Source of the DNA: Formicarius rufipectus
Taxonomy: Eukaryota > Chordata > Aves > Passeriformes > Formicariidae
Assembly: GCA_013399695.1 (NCBI GenBank)
Contig: VXAU01000295.1
Coordinates: 845,103-909,102 of the forward strand
Direction of reading: 5' to 3'
Length of the DNA stretch: 64,000 nucleotides
The position numbers and the translations under genes are program-made. Below the pieces are notes generated by a model. The model was not told the origin of the DNA. It did not search any database and saw nothing but the letters and a program-made list of their open reading frames with translations. Positions 14,477 to 26,920 of the stretch are shown here, piece after piece. How positions within the stretch are numbered: position 1 is the stretch's first letter; each line of letters starts with the position of its first letter.

Positions 14477-14552
14477 GTTACTTACGAAATTGCTGGTGCG
14501 ATAGAAAAAAACAAAGATTCCCTTTCACAAAATCTCATATTTGTAATGAAAA
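14477..14552 (+). CDS. MYO16: MYO16 exon 3 of window: motor domain, EKNKD segment
   Basis: A 76-nt exon too short for ordinary ORF detection. It encodes residues 119-143 plus the first base of codon 144, VTYEIAGAIEKNKDSLSQ through FVMK. It continues the HYAG strand of exon 2 exactly (HYAG-R-V-x-Y) and supplies the EKNKD-x-L signature shared by myosin motors (EKNKDPLN in myosin II). The acceptor is ttattatag, the donor is aaaa/gtaagt, and the exit phase is 1. The split codon a/ct makes the threonine that opens exon 4, which supports the boundary. Confidence 0.96.
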
Positions 14553-17204
14553 GTAAGTAAATAATTTTGTGGTGGTTGTTGATAGAAATGGACTTTGCGT
14601 CTTGACTTTAGCTTTCATTTTAGTTTTAAGAGATGTTTATATATATTTATTTTATAATAAATATCTATTTTATTCCCAGTAAAAAGTCATCCTCATCTTT
14701 TTGAAGTATGTGTGGATTGTTTGAAATTTGCTCCAATTTTGAATGCTTTTAGAATTCATGAACATAAAGCATCTTCATTGTGTGATATGATGCGATGAGA
14801 TGTATAGAACAAAAAGATATAGCGTGATAGATGAGAATGACTTCCAGAAAGCAATGGGTATGAATTAAAGCAAAAATAAACCCTGGGAAATAAGGAAACA
14901 AAATTAGGCTCCCAAAATCAAAGAGGCTGCAGTAGGTTGTGCTCCACTGCTTGAGTGCTTTTCTAAAAGCAGGAACTTGTGGGCGTTCTTGTGGTTTTCA
15001 CTGAATAGATATAAATATGAAATGCAAAATTAAATGCCTTTCCATTTGTATGTTGTATAATTATGCATGATCATAATAATGCAAACAAGTATATTAATGA
15101 ATCATAATTGAATTAATAAAAACCTATATACTTTCCCCTTTCTGTGAGGGAAAACAAAACATTTTCCTCACAGAAGTGTCAGTGTACCAGTGTTATTTTT
15201 CTTCTCTCCAACCACTGCAGTGTCTTTTACTTAATGTATTATATACTTATATTTCTGTAGAGATCTTTTGGAGGTCATATTTGTCTTCCAAATCAGCCCT
15301 GCTTTTATAATATATTGGGTTTTAGCAGTTTTACTGTAAAATTAGCCAAACTTCCTAGTAAAACAGTTGATGTATTTTAAAGGCAAAATGTACATTCAGA
15401 ATGACAAAGGAAATGGAAGAAGTGATCGTGAATATAACCCTACTGATTGTAGTTTTAGAGATATTCCAGTTCTCACTATTTGGAATTTATATGATAATCT
15501 GCCAAAGAGTCTAAGAACATATGGCAACTTCCAATATGCTCTGCAATGGAGAACATTCTTCCATTCTCTCACATAGGCTCCTTTTGAACTTTCATTGCCA
15601 TTTTGTGTAATCAGCTCTGCAGCTGTTAAAAGGGAAGAATGGAGGATTGGATTGGACATAAAAGGTTTCATATGCTGAGAGTGAGTGTATAACCAACTGA
15701 GAAGTCATAATAATAACAATCATAAGTAATGGAAAAACTCAGCAGGCTGAATATTTACAAACATATAAGTCTTTTGAGGGCTACATTCCTTCTTTTTTAA
15801 GTGACTTAGGCTTAAAAGCTACTGATTGGCAGTGTCATATTTCCTTTAGGGTCAGTTTCATAAGTTGTGTAGATGCATAACTTAAATGCATGCTTCCTTT
15901 GATGTTCATTGGATTTAGTTTCCTTAATCAAAGCTTTCAACTATAATGTAATTAAAATAACTTGCATATATATGTAAGAATATGGGACATACCTGTCTGA
16001 CAAATCAGGGAAAACTACTGACATAGGATTTATATGTTTTAATTTGAAATACATAGTTTTTACAGCTTTCCTGATGCTAGTTATTGCATTTAGCATATGA
16101 AAGTTGATGTCCGCTGATTGTTCTGAAATAATTTCAATTATTTGATTCAATGTCCTCCTCATAATTTTATTGTTCTTGTTAAGTAAGCAACAGAAAAAGC
16201 AGAACAGATCTGTTGCTTTTAAGCTTCTAGTAATATACCTTTAATCAGTTAAGAGAAAACAAGATTTTTACTTGTAATGCTAAATTATTATTTGTGATGC
16301 TTATCCCATTCATATTTGTTTTTTGTTTGTTTATTAATATGGTGGTTGTGATCATAATGCCAGTTTGCTAGTTCTTTAAAAAAAATATGACAAGACTTCA
16401 GGATGGTTAAGGATGTATCACAGAAGAAGTTCTTAATGCTGTGTCTTAGTGCTGTGTCTGTAGAAGCAGCATGTAATTACCATGTTCATCTTAAAAAGCC
16501 TGTGACCATAATCTCATAAAGGATAATTTGTCTGAAATTAGAATACAGTACTCTGTCTTAATATTCAGATTCTTTTAGGTTTAAAAAGAACTCTTACAAA
16601 TGTGTTTATTTTGTATGAATATTAATACATATGACATTGTATTTTTCTGTAGATGTTTTTAACTGTGGAAGTGTGGACCTAATTTGCTGTTCTGTCCTTC
16701 ACCTTGCATTTTGTTTTTTGGTTTTTTTTTAATCCCTTCTCATATTTTATGTGTATATAATTTCTTATTGCAATGAGCATCTGTAATTTATTTATGTGAA
16801 GTGCCTTGATTGTTTCTAAATACTGCGTGTTAGGAAATTGGTGTGCAGAATTCACCTCTTACATTGCTTTAATAAATGGATAAATTGGGAGTCTGTAAGG
16901 GGAAAAAAAATCAGAGGTGATGATCAAGTAATGAAGTTTAAATAGATCACAGTCTGAAAGGTTTTGCTTTATGCCCTCTCTTAGTTCAGCATGGGACCTA
17001 AAAATGTTTAAAATTATTGTTATAATCCTTAGATATTGAATGCTGTTTGATAACTAACATAATATAATAATTTATGAGTTTGTCCATTTGTTTCAAGTTT
17101 ACTTATTTAATTCTCCCCTACTGTACATTACTTCTGAATACAATATATATAATTTTCTAACTTGTGTTTTATCTTCATACATTCCTTTCTTATTTTATTT
17201 TCAG
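14553..17204 (+). other. Intron 3 (2.65 kb)
   Basis: Non-coding, very AT-rich. The stretch at 15021-15120 is dense in TAAT, ATGCAAA and ATTAAT words of the homeodomain/POU type. That is only suggestive of a regulatory element, given the base composition. No repeats or RNA genes recognised. Confidence 0.8.
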
Positions 17205-17380
17205 CTAGTGAAAATGTAGTCATCAATCAATTGTTCCAGTCCAAACTGACACAAACTGGATCACTTGTTCCTCCATATCATTCCCTTAAAATCAAAGGGT
17301 GTAAATCAGCTTTGCTGAGTAAAAAACCATCTGTAGCCTGTGCAAGTGGAGAAGCAAAGAAATACATTGAGCTCAGCAAG
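17205..17380 (+). CDS. MYO16: MYO16 exon 4 of window: motor domain, loop 2 region
   Basis: This exon encodes residues 144-202, from the split threonine and SENVVINQLFQSKL to KKYIELSK. It covers the surface between the EKNKD helix and the actin-binding cleft, including loop 2. In myosins, loop 2 makes electrostatic contact with actin and is class-specific in length. Here it is long and basic, with lysines in KIKGCKSALLSKK (residues 173-185). The acceptor is ttttcag at 17204 and the donor is aag/gtaatg; entry phase 1, exit phase 0. Nothing in the exon is broken. Confidence 0.95.
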
Positions 17381-17590
17381 GTAATGTGGATCTTTCTGAT
17401 CTTTGCTCCTTGAAGATTTTTGTTATTTTGTCATTTCTAAAATCATCTTGTTCTCTGCTTCCTTCTCTGTAGTCATTAAGCTAAGATAATTTAGTACTTA
17501 ATATCAACGCTAACCAGCAAAAATGAGAACAGGTTCTAATTTACCAACACTAATAATTATGGTTTGAGAATCTTTTTCTTGGACTCTTTG

Positions 17591-17651
17591 AGTAGAAGGT
17601 TGGACAAGATGATGAGGTCCCTTCAAGGCTGAATCATTTCATGATTTCATG
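17591..17651 (+). mobile_element. CR1 3' tail fragment in intron 4
   Basis: Sense-strand remnant: gtagaaggttggacaagatg, gaggtcccttcaaggctgaa, then a decayed tail catttcatgatttcatg. It matches the usual CR1 3' end in order and spacing but is diverged. Confidence 0.7.
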
Positions 17652-19487
17652 TTACCAGGGCTTAGCAGTGAATGCAATATGACTGATTTTTGGTTGCATA
17701 GGAGCACTTCTTTGTTTTGTCTCCTTGACTGACTTAATGATGAATATTTGGGTAAATTAAGACATAGGAAGTGCAAAAATAAAACTTTAGTGTCTTTATT
17801 GTGTCAGCCTGAGAAGATTTGTGGTTTGCAAAAGACAGTTTGTGTGGTTTTGTGTGAAGATCAACCCTTTACATTTTGGCAAACATCGTTATTTTAAGTG
17901 GTCTCTTATGTATAAATTTTCCCAGTAGATTTTAAATCAAATCGAACTCTACAATTATGAACTTGTCTCTTTTCCTGCTAGCTAAGCCAGCCAAAAAAGT
18001 TTAAAAAAAACCCCAAACAACACCAAATGACAACCAAAAACAAAAGAGGGAGGAATAAGAGGAAAACTTTGGAGACTATCAGATAATTATTTATGTTACA
18101 TGGAACATCTGTCTTTTGACAAGAAAAAATGTGATTTGTGAAGTCCATTCATGACAGAGCTTTGGAATTCCTCCTTCTTCTAGAAAAGAAGCAACCAGTT
18201 CTTACAATGCCTCAGCTGTCTTGCTAGCCTTCTTAAATCTTACAACTCTATTTTTGGCTTACAGCTGCATAAAATTGATTCTGTCATGGAATTAAGGACT
18301 CTGCTCTGGTGTCATTGTAGAAGGCTTTATGCAAGCACATCCACCGAATAGCAATGGGACTTATAGTCCCCCTGCTGACTGCAGCATAGTTCCTCACTAC
18401 TGTTCTTGTCAGTAACCTCAGTGGAAAAACTGAAGCTGGAGTGGTGCTTGGTTTAATGCTATATTTAGCAAATAGCTGAGGCATTGCAAGGTGCCTTTAG
18501 GTGCCTTTCCACTATAGTAACAGCTTCCTATATGAGGCTTCCTGAGGCTATGAAGAAGCATAAAAAACACATCTAAGGCAGAAGCCTAATCAAGGCAGGA
18601 AAAGCACTGCACAGTTGGGATCTCTGAAATTATGCGTGTTTTGACCTGTCCGGAATAGCTTTTAACCAGCAGTTACTCTCTGAATAGATAGAAGACATAC
18701 TCAATTCCTTTGGAAGGCCTGATAATTTAAGTCAGAAATTTCTTATTGAGTGAGAATGCCCTACACATTTAGGTATTAGATGGAAGGTGGGAAGAACTTC
18801 ATTCTTCATCTGTCCACAGAGACAAGGATGGCTTTGGCTTCTCAAAAGTAGGCTTTGAGAAGGGCTGTGCAGGTGAGACAGAACACCGCTTAGGTTGCAG
18901 AAACTGAGTTGGACAAATTGAGTAGGGTACTGCGCTGCCTTGCAGGACTGAAGCAGGACTTTAGGTATCTAAACTGTTCCAGCAGCAAAAAAGAAGCACT
19001 TGTTATTTTGGAATAGACACCCAGTGCAGGAGCTGGAAGTACGTAAGTGCTTAGATTCTTTTGTGGATCAACCCAGCATCTGTAACTGTGCTGATGATTC
19101 CTTCACTTTTCCAATATATCCTTGAAAATTCACTGTGATGGACTGGAGTAATGTTGGGTGTGTTATTTTATAGTTATTGTAATTGGAAATGCAATATAAG
19201 GAGCTTTTTGTTATCAGCTTAGAATTAAAATTATTATATGTTGGAAAATCACATCCACTACATTTTTATTGCAGTTTATCCTGATGGTAAAGGCAACAAA
19301 GAGAGAAAAAAAAATTAATAAAAAGGGAAGGGGATGAGGGAGGAACATTAAGGCAAAAGTGACCAACCAGAAACTGACATTCCTTTTATGTCTGAAATTC
19401 AAGCTACAACGTACGTCATACTATTGAGAAACATACTACATTGAGAAACATAAAGTGGAAGGTACTCAGGTTGCTGTGTATGGGCAG

Positions 19488-19513
19488 TCATCTACACTCC
19501 ACTGTGTAGATGA
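19488..19513. repeat. 10-bp perfect inverted repeat (hairpin)
   Basis: Arms tcatctacac (19488-19497) and gtgtagatga (19504-19513) flank a 6-nt loop in intron 4. The stem is perfect, but such stems arise by chance in long introns. Confidence 0.8.
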
Positions 19514-21631
19514 AAGAGGCACTTTGAAAAGTCAAATAGGAGTTTGTTGTGATTCCTCTCTCCTTTCAGATTGTCATTGCAATCCTAGATAATTGTTATA
19601 TTATATAATGATGAATGTCTCTATGTATGACCATTTATCTCCCTGTTTATCTTTCCATAAATGACTCTTTCCTTGATTTTGAGAAATCTGTGAAAAGTAG
19701 GGATAGTCTACATCTCTAAATTGACAACTCTAGCGTGGTATGATCCAAGAGAACATCCTAAGATGGACATGAACAGACCTACTAGCTGGCCAGAATTTTG
19801 TAGCACATAAGGAGTCATAGGAATTTGGGGATGCCAGCTCAAGTCTCTGTGACTTACAAAGACCATGTCACCTTTACAAATAAAATATTGATACCCTCAC
19901 AGCTCTTGGTCATGCCAGCTCTTGCTCCCTTGTATTTCTGTAATCATTTCCTAGTAGATCCTCTGGCCCTGTTGTCCTCCCCTTGCTTATTTTGATAGAG
20001 TCAGTATGTTTCAGAGTTCATACAGCAGAAGTCTTTAGACACTTTTTAGGAGGAAGTTATAGCTTCTTAACAGAGATCACAGAGTTATATGTATGTGGGT
20101 TTTTTTTCTGTAGATTAGAGATACAGGATTTTCCAGCATAAAGCTGTACATTAGAGGGTAGTTGAGAAAGTACAATTTTGGTTATGTAGCCTTTTTTTCC
20201 TTAGTCCATAGCTGATGTTTGAAGATGTCCAAGTTTGGAGAGTTTGAATAAAACTCATTTTTGGTCTTCTCTCTGTTTCCCCTGTTTTCTCTCCCTCATC
20301 TTGAGGCAAATATTTCTTTACCATACAAGGAAATGTGTAACACAGGAGAGCAGGCAGGAACTTTAGCATCTAAAGCATTGTTCCTGGCTCTCCCAACAAC
20401 TCGGGAAACAGTCTTGCACTAGTGACTGTCTATTGAGACAAAGGGGTAACAGCATTGTCTGTAAGGTGGAGAAAATTCTATTTTAGTTATATTCCTCAAT
20501 TATTTTGTAAATACTTCACTGAGAAGAGTCGTTGGCATGCTAGTGTTCCTTTTTATGAGAAGATCTGGAACAAGCAGGTCTCTTTTACTTTTTAGTTTTG
20601 AAGTTGAGGATGAATTTGCCTTTAGAATCTTACTGCATTTTAGTAAGCGACTTTTGAAATAAAAAAAGAGCTCCAAAGTTTAGCATGGTGAGCAGAGAAT
20701 TGCTTGCACTGCAGTATTTTAAATGGCACTTGACTTGAGTGAATCTAGCTGAGAAAAAGTACACTTATTTGATAGAACTAGAAAAAGGAGTAGGCCAGAA
20801 CATACTGACTCAATAGAAAAGGATTTTTATGGGGTAAGTGGACTGAAAAAAGTGATGGAAAAATCAGAGGTGAAAAGGCTGTCAGTGATAAGGAGTCTTA
20901 AATCTCAGAACTTTGCCAAACCCTGGAAAGCAAAAAGGTTGCCTGCCTTTGTGGAAGACATAACAAAAAACTTCTAAATTCTGGGATGACTTTTAGAATA
21001 ATTATTTCCATTTTAGTCTCAAAGATAGAAGTAGAACAGTGAAAAATAAGTTTGTTCTCCACTTCGAATTCTGATGTATAGGATAATGTTAGTTCTATTG
21101 AGATAGGAAGGTACTGATAATTTATGTCTCTAATGTGTGAAAATGTGTTAAAAAAGAAAAGAAAGAAAGGCTAGACTGGTCTCACATGTGCAAGAAGAAA
21201 CGAGAAGACATTTTAAAAATATTTTTGTTTTGCCATCAAGATTTTTTTAAATGATCTGCAGTCTTATCTTTGCTCACCTAAACATTTGCCAGACACAAGA
21301 CCCCTTTTCAGAGAGTTACAGAATTATGCTACTTATAGGCAGACAGCATGGGATACTAACTGCACAAGTCCTGCTTCTGCAATAGAGTTCCAGATCATAT
21401 TGCTTTCCTTAATATTTTATAAAAGATAATTTACCTTTCCAATGATATACTGCTGCTTTTGAAATAAAAACTTCCATGCCAGTCATGGATCTGAAACTCA
21501 AATGTGTCTATGGCATATTGTTTATATATATAAATGTTTGCCTTTGTTAGTAAATTGTGTAACAATGAAAATGAAACTGTACTGCCCATCTTGAGATTAA
21601 AGTATTATGTGTGTGCTTTTTTCATCCACAG

Positions 21632-21712
21632 CTTTTGAAAAAGAAGGGAACATCCTCATTTCTTCAGAGACTGGAACGAGGGGGCCCAACCACTGTGGCA
21701 ATGCAGCTCAGG
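21632..21712 (+). CDS. MYO16: MYO16 exon 5 of window: motor domain, cleft helix
   Basis: An 81-nt phase-0 exon encoding residues 203-229, LLKKKGTSSFLQRLERGG to AMQLR. It continues the basic segment of loop 2 (KKK) and leads into the helix that precedes the actin-contact region. The acceptor is tccacag before 21632. The donor is agg/gtcggt, a less typical GT site. The exon joins in frame to KSLADIIGKL of exon 6, matching the conserved FRESLxxLMxxL-like helix of other myosins. The following intron is only 246 bp. Confidence 0.94.
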
Positions 21713-21958
21713 GTCGGTGAACATCTTATAGACAGAAATGTACAAAAAAATCCCCAGATATTTTAAGGCAAGATTAGATTCTTCCACTCTACAGATTGCA
21801 GTGGAGGAAAGAAAAATCGTATGTCTGAGAAAGCCACTTGCATGTCTAAGTGAACTCTTTTGAGGAAATGATGTTAAAAAGTTAGGAAGAGTATATATGT
21901 TGAGCCTGTGCTGCACAAGAATGGTTGATAATTGGGTTTTGATTTTCTTTTCCTACAG

Positions 21959-22164
21959 AAATCACTTGCAGATATTATTGGGAAGCTGCAGAATTGCACA
22001 CCACATTCTGTTCATTGTATAAAGCCTAATAACTCCAAGCTGCCAGATACTTTTGACAATTTTTATGTGTCTGCTCAACTGCAGTATATTGGTGTCCTAG
22101 ACATGGTCAAAATCATACGACACGGGTATCCAATACGTCTGTCTTTCACAGACTTCTTGTCAAG
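21959..22164 (+). CDS. MYO16: MYO16 exon 6 of window: actin-contact segment and SH helices
   Basis: This exon encodes residues 230-297 plus two bases of codon 298. TPHSVHCIKPN (243-253) is the conserved segment equivalent to THPHFVRCIIPN of myosin II. It is followed by QLQYIGVLDMVKIIRHGYP, the SH2-SH1 helix pair that couples the active site to the converter. The two positions that are reactive cysteines in myosin II are Tyr272 and Ile282 here. The next residues, IRLSFTDFLSRY, start the converter. The acceptor is tcctacag, the donor tcaag/gtaaat, and the exit phase is 2. A 17.6-kb intron follows. Confidence 0.97.
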
Positions 22165-23511
22165 GTAAATTTTTTTCAAGTTTCATAAAATATTTTTTCT
22201 TACCTACAGCACAAAGCCTTCTCTCATGTTCTGGTAGTTCTTGTTTTTCTGATGAGTATTTCAGACTTCAGAGAAAATCATATCTGCCAGCAGTTATGTT
22301 TTAATTGAAGGAATCATGACTTTGTAGCAATATATTTATAAAGATTATCAGCAAAATGTATTACATTTTAAAAATATGATGTCATAAAAGAACTTTATTT
22401 TTTTATAATCTATGCTAGTTACAGGATTTACAAAATATTGTGTTTTGTCTGCAGGTAATTAAAAAGCAGAAGGAGAAATAGTCTTAATTTTTCAGGTTTC
22501 TAGGTGTAGGTGTCATAGGTTCATTATTTGTGTATCTTAAGGTAGGATTTGTTTATGCATGGTGATGAGTTACTAATGCCCATACCACAACTTCGTTTTT
22601 ATTATTGTTGTTGTTAGAAATCTGAAAATACTGAATTGATAGGACAAGAAAAAAGATACATGACACTGCATCTACCTGAAGGCAAACTCTTTTCTCCCAT
22701 CTCCAGTTCAGTAATAGGGTTTTAGCTCACTTACCTTCTCAAATATTTCAGGAAAGAAAGAGGACTATCTTGTCAAAGAGGTGTTTTTTTAGCAGCCTCA
22801 TGCACTCAACACAAATTCCTTCTTTCTGCATGTTCTACTTCTTGACTCGTACATCAAGCAGTCATGGTCTAGTCTTTGTATTATTATGCTTCTCAGAAAG
22901 AGTATGGGAATATTAGCTGCTTCCTCACAACTTGCATTTGCCTTCTTGGAAAGAATTGTGGACGTTAAATTACTGCTTGGGCAAAATATTTTTCTCTCTG
23001 TAAATATTCAAAAAGTGCAGGAATGTAGTTTATAATCCCATGTTTCAATTATTCAATTCCAGTGTGAATTGAGAAGTGCAGACTGGTTGAGGAGAAGATG
23101 CAGGTAATGGGAGATTTGGAAAAGAAGGCTGGTTTCATGTTCAGAATTGGTATAGGCAATCTCTATATAGTCATTTCTGTATTGCCGATTTGGACCTTCA
23201 AGGGACTCTTACATGAGCACATAGCCACAATCTTTTCTGCTGTTCCTGGCAGAGACTTGGTCCTTGCCCAGCATCTCTTTTCACTGCAATTCCCAGATGC
23301 AGGTTGGGAATTAGCACAGACCTGGGATCATTCCTGGTGGGCAGTATGGAGGTAGCTGCTCTCTTGGAGAGTCATGGAGACACATGGAGAGTCACCATGT
23401 GTACAAAGCTACTTTTATCCCATTGGTTTCAGTGCCAGAGAATGGTACCATGTGTGTTCACTCTACTAGTAGAGACCTGAGTCTGACATGTTTTCTTCTT
23501 TATGGAGGATT

Positions 23512-23611
23512 TAAAAAACAAAAAAACAAACAAACAAACAAACAAACCCAACCAACCAAACAAACAAACAAAAAAAACAAACCAAACCAAACCAAACAAA
23601 AAAAAAACAAC
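23512..23611. repeat. (CAAA)n / A-C-rich simple repeat
   Basis: Runs of caaa, ccaa and ccaaa units with poly-A interruptions over about 100 bp. A second, shorter A-rich patch follows at 23768-23811. Confidence 0.9.
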
Positions 23612-23767
23612 GCTAAAAGGATGTTTGAAAATTTAAATATAAGTTCAATCTTTTTTGTCAACATCATCAAGTACTTCCCAAAGACAAGTTTTACCTGAAA
23701 GTCTAGACAACATCTCTTGGCTCATAATAAATATTTATTTTCGGTAATGACAGTAAAACAAGAATAG

Positions 23768-23811
23768 CAAAAAAACAAAAACAGAAACAAAAAAACAAAA
23801 CAAAAAAAAAA
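23768..23811. repeat. A-rich (CAAAAA)n repeat
   Basis: Imperfect caaaaa units over about 44 bp, 160 bp beyond a similar (CAAA)n tract. Confidence 0.85.
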
Positions 23812-26800
23812 TATGATGCCAGAAACATTTATGCTGATATCTAAAGCATTCTAGTTTAGTTACTGTGCATCTTTATCCCTGTTCCTCCACAGTAAGTTAT
23901 TTTTACATGTTCTTGCATATTTGCACCAAGTCATAATAATTTTATTATTATACATAAAATGAATTAAACAGTGATGAGGCTAGCATGGTGTCACTAAAAG
24001 TGAAATTAATTTTATAATATTGCCTGTAAATACATGTTGAAGCTACTCAGAAGTTAGCAGATGTATCATACTGCATACATCTTTCAACACTACAGGTTTT
24101 TAAATTTGTGTGCAAATAGAAACAGAGCTTTCAGCCCAGCAGTACTGAAAAAGACCATCAGCATTTGTAAGGCTTTTTCTGGTAGCCATTCCTGACACAC
24201 AGGCCAAAACTTACCTTGCTTTCTACAGCAGAACATGTGAATTCTTCACTTTACTCCCCATGACCAGCTAACTTTCATATTCACATTTAGTGTATTTGAT
24301 AATTCTTTTCATTTCAAATAGTCTAGGAATGTGGCTATTCTGTTATTGGCTGAAAAGCATGACATTTTTAAGCAGAGAAGATACTATTAGATTGCAGTTC
24401 AAAAATACCATCACTTCTTAATGCTGTGGGTTTTTTTCAGCCAGTAAACTACAGGTAAGAAAGAAACACTGAATTCAGAGATTATGAGTTACCTTTTCAA
24501 AAAGCTTTTTAAAAATCTCTCACTTGTGCTGCATCTCTGTATTGCCTGGGTAATTGGACAGGATATTTTTGGAAACTAGATAATTAGTTGTGGTGATTTT
24601 TTTGTTTTGTTGCCCCCTCAGCCAAATTCTGGTCTTGTCTTACTGTTCATTCATTGGAATGAAAAAATATTTTGTCAGATTTCCATATAGGCTTGTAGAC
24701 CTGAAGTTGATAGAGTTTTTCACCTTTCAGACTATTACTTCCTTTACTGTCAAACTGGTATTTCTAGTATTTTAAAGAGAATTTGTGGCCCAAATCCCAA
24801 CTTGAATTCCCCAAAAAGAGTGAATTGCTATCCTCCCCTGCCATCCCAACAGTTTTTGTGCATTTACCTTTAGGGTCTTCGTTATCGTAAAGGTAATGTG
24901 ATCAGAGTTAAAAATAGTATTTTTTAAAAATACCTTTTGTTTTGCTGGGCTAATAAAAGATAGAATGTTTGAATTAGGGGCCTTTGTGGCGAAGGGATAG
25001 AATATTGGAAAACCTGGATATTCTATCAGTAATCAGTCAGTACCACTTCTTTCTTAATTGAAAAATTTGAATAAATTTCTACTGATTTATTAGGGATTAT
25101 TATGACTTATCTCTAACATATATTTATGAGTTGCAATTGAACTCCTACAATGGCTAAAGAAAGACAGTAAGGAAAGGTCATGTTTTGCAAGAGCACGTTT
25201 TCCTGGCCTAATCATTACTTCTGTTGCCATCCTTTTGGATTTACTGGTTCTGCTTCCATATTATCAAAGTAAAAGTTGGCAGCTGAGAGGTGAAGCCCTC
25301 CATCACCAAAGTTTGCTGATCAGAAGAGAAATCTTGTGGAAATTCTTAAGTGGAAGCTGTGACACTTACTCTCAATGAATATATAATAAAAATAAGGTCA
25401 GATGCCTGTAAAAACAGGTAGTACCAATATAATTAAGAAATTATATATGTGATTTCAACAGATTTGCCAACTCTAAATGCGGTGTATCTGATGAATTTGC
25501 CTGCAGTGTTGGCTTGATTTCTAAAGCTCTTTGAGTAGAGAGGCAGAGATCGAGTTTTATGTTATTTTAAAAAAAGAAAGCCATGAGTAACACCATTTCA
25601 GACTGCTGGAAAAGTTTACCCATATATTTTGCTTAATATCTTCAGAATTGTTCTCAGTGGACTAGATTTTTAAATTGCAACTTTGCTTTTAAGTCAAGGC
25701 ACCAGCACAAAAAAAATTTTAAACAGTTTAAAGTTTCCAATTTGCAACCCAAATTGTACACATAGGTAAAGTATCCTCAAATATCCTTTTTCCTGGGGGA
25801 AAAAAAAGGCAGTAATATAGCCATAGAATTAGGAATTGTCTGCAGATGGCTGCTTCTTTCCAGTATTTAGTTTTGATATCTTATTTAAAATGAGGATAAC
25901 TCCACACAAGATGTACAAAAGCAGTTTAGTATGAACATAGTATTTTATTATGTTTTTGGTACTCAATCCATGGCAATAAAGGTAAGTATCACTCTATGCT
26001 CTGTTACCAGTGCAGAACAATAGGATGCAGAAGCTCTGGGGCACAAAGTGAGCCTCATTGTACCAGTCTAATATCTGGAACCTAATCTTTTTACATCAAC
26101 TAATAAAATGGGTGCTGGCTGACTTTTGTGTCATTCACCTCACACTGTGCTCAAGGAAGACATGTAAAAGCCATTTTGAATATTAATTTTTTAAAATAAT
26201 TATAGTGTTCAAAGACCCATTTAGAGTAATGAGGTGAGCTCAGCAAAGTACAAGAATACAGCTGTTCAGGCATGTTCAGGTAAAAATGAGGCAATAAGAT
26301 GTTCTGTTTCACTCACTCTGAAAAAAGAAGACCTGTTGAAGCTCAGGATAACTTCTGTGCATTATGTGAACTGATAAGCAAATGGAGCCTTTTGCTTAGC
26401 TGATGAGAATTGCAGGATTTCTATGGCAAAAACCGTGTTGTTCAGGAAGCCCAAATAATTGTCTTCTAGTGTGCTATTCCTTGCATTTATTTCTGCACTT
26501 TTTGAGTGTTTCTTGGAATTTCATTACTGTCTCTCAGATTTATAGACTGCTTTCTTTGGTTTAACTCTATCAATTCACCCTTGTGGATTCCACCATGGAG
26601 GCCCCATCCTGCCTTCTGTTGCTGCTCAGGGAACAGCAGAGAAAATTTCATAGTGTGAAGGAGAACATGAAGAATGTATTTAGTGACATTCTTTACAGTA
26701 CTGTTGCAAGCAGAGATAAGTCACTAGAATGTTACAATTTGCTATTTCTAATAATATTTTAAAATGTCTCTACCTATGCATTTGCAGTTGTGAAACTTAG

Positions 26801-26868
26801 ATTATAAGTAGCTATTTTGGCTATTAAGATATTGTCAGGTGCTGACTTGGAAGGACCGTGTCAGCCTT

Positions 26869-26920
26869 TCTACTCCTTGTTGTCCTCCTCTTCTTCTTTC
26901 CCTTTTTCTCCCTCCTTTCG
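26869..26920. repeat. Pyrimidine tract
   Basis: C/T-rich run with tcctcctcttcttctttccc. No AG with exon-like sequence follows, so it is not a splice acceptor I can support. Confidence 0.8.

Larger units (their letters stand above)
17381..21631 (+). other. Intron 4 (4.25 kb)
   Basis: Non-coding, from donor gtaatg to acceptor tccacag. It holds a short CR1 tail (17591-17651) and a 10-bp-arm hairpin (19488-19513). No open frame resembles a known family. Confidence 0.8.
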
